In this document: positions 61,201-64,000 of the stretch, in pieces
Layout: every line of letters starts with the position of its first letter
Position numbering within the stretch: the stretch's first letter is position 1
Origin: Acidiferrimicrobium sp. IK
Lineage (GTDB): Bacteria; Actinomycetota; Acidimicrobiia; Acidimicrobiales; Palsa-688
Direction of reading: 5' to 3'
Length of the DNA stretch: 64,000 nucleotides
Assembly (NCBI RefSeq): GCF_025499425.1
Contig: NZ_JAIMCB010000006.1
Span: 230,830-294,829 of the forward strand
Position numbers and translations under genes: made by a program
Notes under the pieces: model-generated
Databases searched by the model: none
The model's input: only the letters and a program-made list of their open reading frames with translations
Told to the model about the DNA's origin: nothing

Positions 61201-61946
61201 TCAGATCGGGAGTCGGTCAGGGAAGTGAATAGCGAGAGCGTTGAGTGCTTCTTTCCATCCCCAGGTGCCGGTGCCGGCGGCGCCGCCCCTGCTGGTGGTG
61301 ATGTCCCGGGCGATCAGGCGGAGTAGCTTGAGGGCGGCATCGTCGTCGGGGAAATGCCCTCGAGTTTTGGACGCTTTGCGCATCTGGTAGTTGACCGATT
61401 CGACCAGATTTGTGGTGTATCCGATCTTGCGGATGATCGGGGGGTATGCCAGGAACGGGATGAACCGCTCCCAGCTGGTGCGCCACAGGGCGACGATGGC
61501 CGGGTAGCGGTCGCCGTGTTCGAGTTCGAAGGTGTCGAGCGCGTCGGTGGCGGCTTCCACGCTGAGGGCGGTGTAGACCGGCTTGAGGGCCGCTGCGATC
61601 TTCTTGCGGTCCTTCCACGAGCAGTAGCGTGTCGACGCCCGGATCAGGTGCACGACGCAGGTCTGGACCGACGCTTGGGGCCAGGTCGCCTCGATCGCGT
61701 CGGGGAGCCCCTTGAGGCCGTCGCAGCACACGAACAGCACGTCAGCGACGCCTCGGGCCTTGAGCTCGGTGAGCACGGTCAACCAAAATTTGGCGCCTTC
61801 GCCGCCGTCGCCCAACCAAACGCCGAGCACGTGTTTGCGGCCCTCCACGTCGACGCCGACAGCCAGGTAGGCGGGCCGGTTGACCACCGTCCCCGACGTG
61901 CGCACCTTGACCACGAGCGCGTCGATATACAGGATCGGGTAGACGG
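61201..61946 (-). pseudogene. IS256-type transposase, C-terminal part
   Basis: On the reverse strand the frame reads NQAVYPILYIDALVVKVRTS, then VNRPAYLAVGVDVEGRKHVL (catalytic Asp in YIDAL), FVCCDGLKGLPDAIEATWPQ (second Asp), SVQTCVVHLIRASTRY, and the C-terminal TTNLVESVNYQMRKASKTRG with the catalytic Glu. The end is intact. The N-terminal half lies at 63175-63735 beyond the IS30-type insertion. Confidence 0.82.
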
Positions 61947-63179
61947 CTTGGTTTCTGCCGGTGGTTGCGAACTACGTGTGAGTGAGCTTGAACCCCAAGT
62001 CTGCCATGGCCTCACTTGGTGTGCGGTCCGCAAGGATCAGCCGGGGCCGGCCGTTGAGCTCGTCAGCGACGTGGCGGAGGTGGTTGTGGGAGTACACGGA
62101 CAGGTCGGTGTGCTTCGGGAAGTACTGGCGGAGAAGACCGTTGGTGTTCTCGTTCGTGCCTCGCTGCCAGGGCGAGTGGGGGTCGCAGAAGTAGACGTCG
62201 AGGTCGGTCGCGGCGGCTGTCTCCTCGTGGAGGGTCATCTCTCTGCCCTGGTCCCAGGTGAGCGATCTCCGCAGGCCTGCGGGGAGAACCGACATCCGTC
62301 GCACGAGGGCGTCACGGACCTGCGGCGCTTTATAACCGTCAGGGAGGTGCACGAGCACGACGTAGCGGGTGACGCGTTCGACCACGGTGGCGATGGCCGA
62401 ACCGCTCATGGCGCCGATGATCAAGTCGCCTTCCCAGTGGCCGGCGTCGACACGCTCCTCGACGCGGCGGGGACGTTGATCGAGGAGGCGCATGTTCTTG
62501 ATCTTGTTCGGGCTGGGGACGCCTCGACGGTGGGGCTTGCGGCGGCAGCGGCCCGTGCGGAGACTGCGATTCTTCGTTCCGAAGCTCCCGGCGAAGACGG
62601 CCTTGTAGATCGTCTCGGCGCAAGCTTGCATCTGTGCGTCACCCGGGTAGGTCCGTCGCAGAAACCGGCAGATCTGTTGCGGTGACCACCGCAGCACGAG
62701 CTTGGAGGCGATCACCGACCGCAGCTTCTTGCCGGCGGCGATCTTGGCCAGCTTCGGTCGCTGACGTCGAAGGAGAGCCTGGTTGTGAGCCCACCACGGC
62801 TGATACGAGCCGTCCGGCTTGCTGTTGCGTTGAAGTTCCCGGCAGACGGTCTGGAAGGTCTTCCCAATGGCAGCTGCGATGACCTTCGAGGGGTGACCGG
62901 CGCGCACGCCGTCAGCTATGGCGATCCGATCGTCCTGGGTGAGGAAGCGGGGTGACACGGGACCGGCTTCGGGGATGAGCACGCTGCCAGCGTCGATGAA
63001 CCATAGCGATCCGCAGCTCGTCGAGACGCCAACCCGGCGTGCCGCTTCCGCCCCCCTCACCCCGTCCCTGACCAGCTCGAAGTAGCGGCGCTTCACGGCG
63101 GCTGGAGCCTTGTTGGGTGCGTAGTGGGGCATCGGAGCTTCCTTCTGTCAGACGTTCGCAACCACCCATGGACTTCAAG
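61947..63179 (-). mobile_element. IS30-type element inserted in the IS256 transposase
   Basis: GGTGGTTGCGAAC at 61960-61972 and its complement at 63154-63166 are the clearest parts of the ends; the outer 12-14 bp (each beginning GCTTG) match only partly. It encodes one complete transposase. No target duplication is certain, so the exact ends are approximate. Confidence 0.7.
61972..63132 (-). CDS. IS30 family transposase
   Basis: 386 aa from the ATG at 63132, with AAGGAAG upstream. N-terminal helix-turn-helix regions (RRYFELVRDGVRGAEAARRV and FLTQDDRIAIADGVRAGHPS) are followed by the IS30 core: GHWEGDLIIGAMSGSAIATV (first Asp), RRSLTWDQGREMTLHEETAA (second Asp), SPWQRGTNENTNGLLRQYFP (Glu), and the C-terminal HVADELNGRPRLILADRTPS. 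All catalytic residues are present, so this innermost element may be active. It is the youngest insertion of the nest. Confidence 0.9.
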   Translation of the reverse strand: MPHYAPNKAPAAVKRRYFELVRDGVRGAEAARRVGVSTSCGSLWFIDAGSVLIPEAGPVSPRFLTQDDRIAIADGVRAGHPSKVIAAAIGKTFQTVCRELQRNSKPDGSYQPWWAHNQALLRRQRPKLAKIAAGKKLRSVIASKLVLRWSPQQICRFLRRTYPGDAQMQACAETIYKAVFAGSFGTKNRSLRTGRCRRKPHRRGVPSPNKIKNMRLLDQRPRRVEERVDAGHWEGDLIIGAMSGSAIATVVERVTRYVVLVHLPDGYKAPQVRDALVRRMSVLPAGLRRSLTWDQGREMTLHEETAAATDLDVYFCDPHSPWQRGTNENTNGLLRQYFPKHTDLSVYSHNHLRHVADELNGRPRLILADRTPSEAMADLGFKLTHT

Positions 63180-63735
63180 CGGACTCGAGCGGTCGGGTCT
63201 GCCACTCTTTGAGTTCCTCGACGATCCCGTCGGTCACTCTCGAGACCAGGTCCGGGGACACGTCCACCCCGTAGATGCGCTTGAGGGTCTTCTTGATGTC
63301 GCGGGTCGACATGCCGCCCGCGTAGAACGCGACGATGTTCTCCGACAGCTTCCCCAGCCGGGTCTCGCCTTTAGCGACCAGCTTCGGCTCGAAGCTGCCG
63401 TTGCGGTCCCTCGGGACATCCAGATCGATCGGGCCGAGCTCGCTCAACACCCGTTTGGGGCTCGTCCCGTTCCGACTGTTCCCACTGCCACGCCCGGCGG
63501 GGTCGCCGCGCTCGTAGCCGACATGGTCGGTCAGTTCCTCGTCCAACCCGCGTTCGAGCAGCTTCTTGGTCAACTCCGCGAGCAGACTGCCCTCGCCGAC
63601 CAGCTCCACACCCTCAGCCCGAACCTTCGCCACCAGCTCATCGATCACCGACTCCGGCACCAACCCGCCGCGGATGCCACCATCATCGGTCCCACCCACC
63701 GAGCCCACTACCGTCGTCTCATCAGTCACTGTCAC
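63175..63735 (-). pseudogene. IS256-type transposase, N-terminal part
   Basis: The GTG at 63735 has AGGAGG 11 nt upstream. The product begins with DETTVVGSVGGTDDGG and shows the IS256 N-domain: LLAELTKKLLERGLDEELTD, HVGYERGDPAGRGSGNSRNG, PIDLDVPRDRNGSFEPKLVA, FYAGGMSTRDIKKTLKRIYG, VSRVTDGIVEELKEWQTRPL. It stops inside the IS30-type element; the rest is at 61201-61946. Confidence 0.82.
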
Positions 63736-63828
63736 GTTAGATACACCTCCTACTGGCAGGCTTCCAGGCCTACCTATTTGGTTGGTGGATCCCTCTTACA
63801 CAGACTCCCTGACACCCCCTCTGTCAGG

Positions 63829-64000
63829 TCCACGGACATAAGAAGGCCGGCGCCTCTTACGGCTACACCAAGGTCCTCGGCTACCACCCGCTGCTCGCGA
63901 CCAGGGCCGATACCGGCGAGATCCTCCACGCCCGGATGCGCAAAGGCTCCGCGAACACCAGCCGGGGAGCGAACCGTTTCGTCGAGGAGCTCATCGCCAG
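63829..64000 (+). pseudogene. IS1380-type transposase, continuation, cut by the window edge
   Basis: After the second TCTGTCAGG copy the frame resumes as VHGHKKAGASYGYTKVLGYH, PLLATRADTGEILHARMRKG, SANTSRGANRFVEELIA and is open to base 64000. In register with the 5' part it gives an uninterrupted IS1380 transposase once the nest is removed. Confidence 0.82.

Larger units (their letters stand above)
61141..63819 (-). mobile_element. IS256-type element inserted in the IS1380 transposase
   Basis: Terminal inverted repeats: 61141-61173 and 63787-63819 share TGTCAGG, TCTGTGTAAGAG and GATCC in the same order. The 9-bp TCTGTCAGG at 61132-61140 and 63820-63828 is a target duplication, the size expected for IS256. 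The span (2679 bp) is about twice normal because an IS30-type element sits inside the transposase gene. Its transposase runs on the reverse strand in two pieces. Confidence 0.85.
60624..64000 (+). mobile_element. IS1380-type element, interrupted, running off the right edge
   Basis: The left end lies at or just before 60624, next to the hairpin described separately. The transposase reads VVFDDPSLVANAGLILVATL at the start and VIDIDSTVCQ at the break. It resumes at 63829 with VHGHKKAGASYGYTKVLGYH and continues past base 64000. Removing 61141-63819 and one copy of the TCTGTCAGG duplication restores the frame exactly (STVCQVHG). The right end is outside the window. Confidence 0.8.

Noticed and set aside
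1..64000. CRISPR array, rRNA or tRNA genes
   Set aside because: No regularly spaced direct repeats of CRISPR type and no recognisable rRNA or tRNA sequence were seen.

Overview
The window is high-GC DNA with frequent GTG starts, short or overlapping gene junctions and several promoters that seem to give leaderless transcripts. It carries LysM/BTAD, Replic_Relax, SCO6880/PrgI and DUF1156/DUF499 families. This points to an actinobacterium, possibly of an Acidimicrobiia-like lineage, but no ribosomal or tRNA gene is present to fix the taxon. Most of the window looks accessory.

1-3.3 kb: a TetR regulator divergent from a membrane protein, a HxlR regulator with a terminator, and a lipoprotein. 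3.2-14.3 kb (+): a compact Tad/Flp pilus locus (secreted PKD-like protein, CpaB, CpaE, CpaF, TadB, TadC, pilin, two TadE-like, TadG-like, a giant LysM-BTAD protein, prepilin peptidase), apparently invaded by a 333-bp inverted-repeat remnant just before tadE. 14.3-16.6 kb (-): a resolvase-like protein without its serine and an AbiEi/AbiEii toxin-antitoxin pair. 16.6-26 kb (-): a type IV secretion/conjugation operon (peptidoglycan hydrolase, Replic_Relax, TraG/VirD4, VirB4, PrgI, VirB6-like, VirB2-like). 26.3-33.2 kb: a sigma-like protein, a GTGGGAC repeat cluster, a winged-helix regulator, tandem DNA methyltransferases, an excisionase-like protein and an 833-aa tyrosine recombinase with extra HTH domains. 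Together 3-33 kb reads as an integrative conjugative element or its remains; no relaxase was recognised.

33.2-39.5 kb holds the most interesting system. A seven-gene, mostly overlapping operon encodes a carrier-protein-like protein, a thymidylate-synthase-like enzyme, an AcpS-type phosphopantetheinyl transferase, an XRE regulator, an ImmA/IrrE metallopeptidase fused to a split chagasin-like (I42) cysteine-peptidase inhibitor, a papain-like (C1) peptidase and a MazG-like protein. A convergent gene resembles the 5-hmdU DNA kinase helical (DNA base hypermodification) family. I infer a nucleotide or DNA-base modification system using a phosphopantetheine carrier, coupled to a protease/inhibitor switch.

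40.7-52.4 kb (-) is a second defence operon: MerR-like regulator, SNF2-type helicase with a DUF3883 C-terminus, a small unknown protein, DUF1156 methyltransferase, an embedded MNT/HEPN pair and a HEPN-DUF499 ATPase. A GHKL ATPase with a PD-(D/E)xK-like end follows (52.8-54.8 kb). Next come a truncated nitronate monooxygenase gene and a ubiquitin-like conjugation operon (Ubl, E2, JAB-E1) divergent from an XRE + ImmA/IrrE pair (55.1-58.5 kb). Two separate systems here thus carry XRE/ImmA modules.

58.5-64 kb is insertion-sequence debris: truncated rve transposase and IstB genes, then a three-deep nest in which an IS1380-type element is interrupted by an IS256-type element with a 9-bp target duplication, itself interrupted by an IS30-type element. 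The IS1380 reading frame resumes at the window's right edge.
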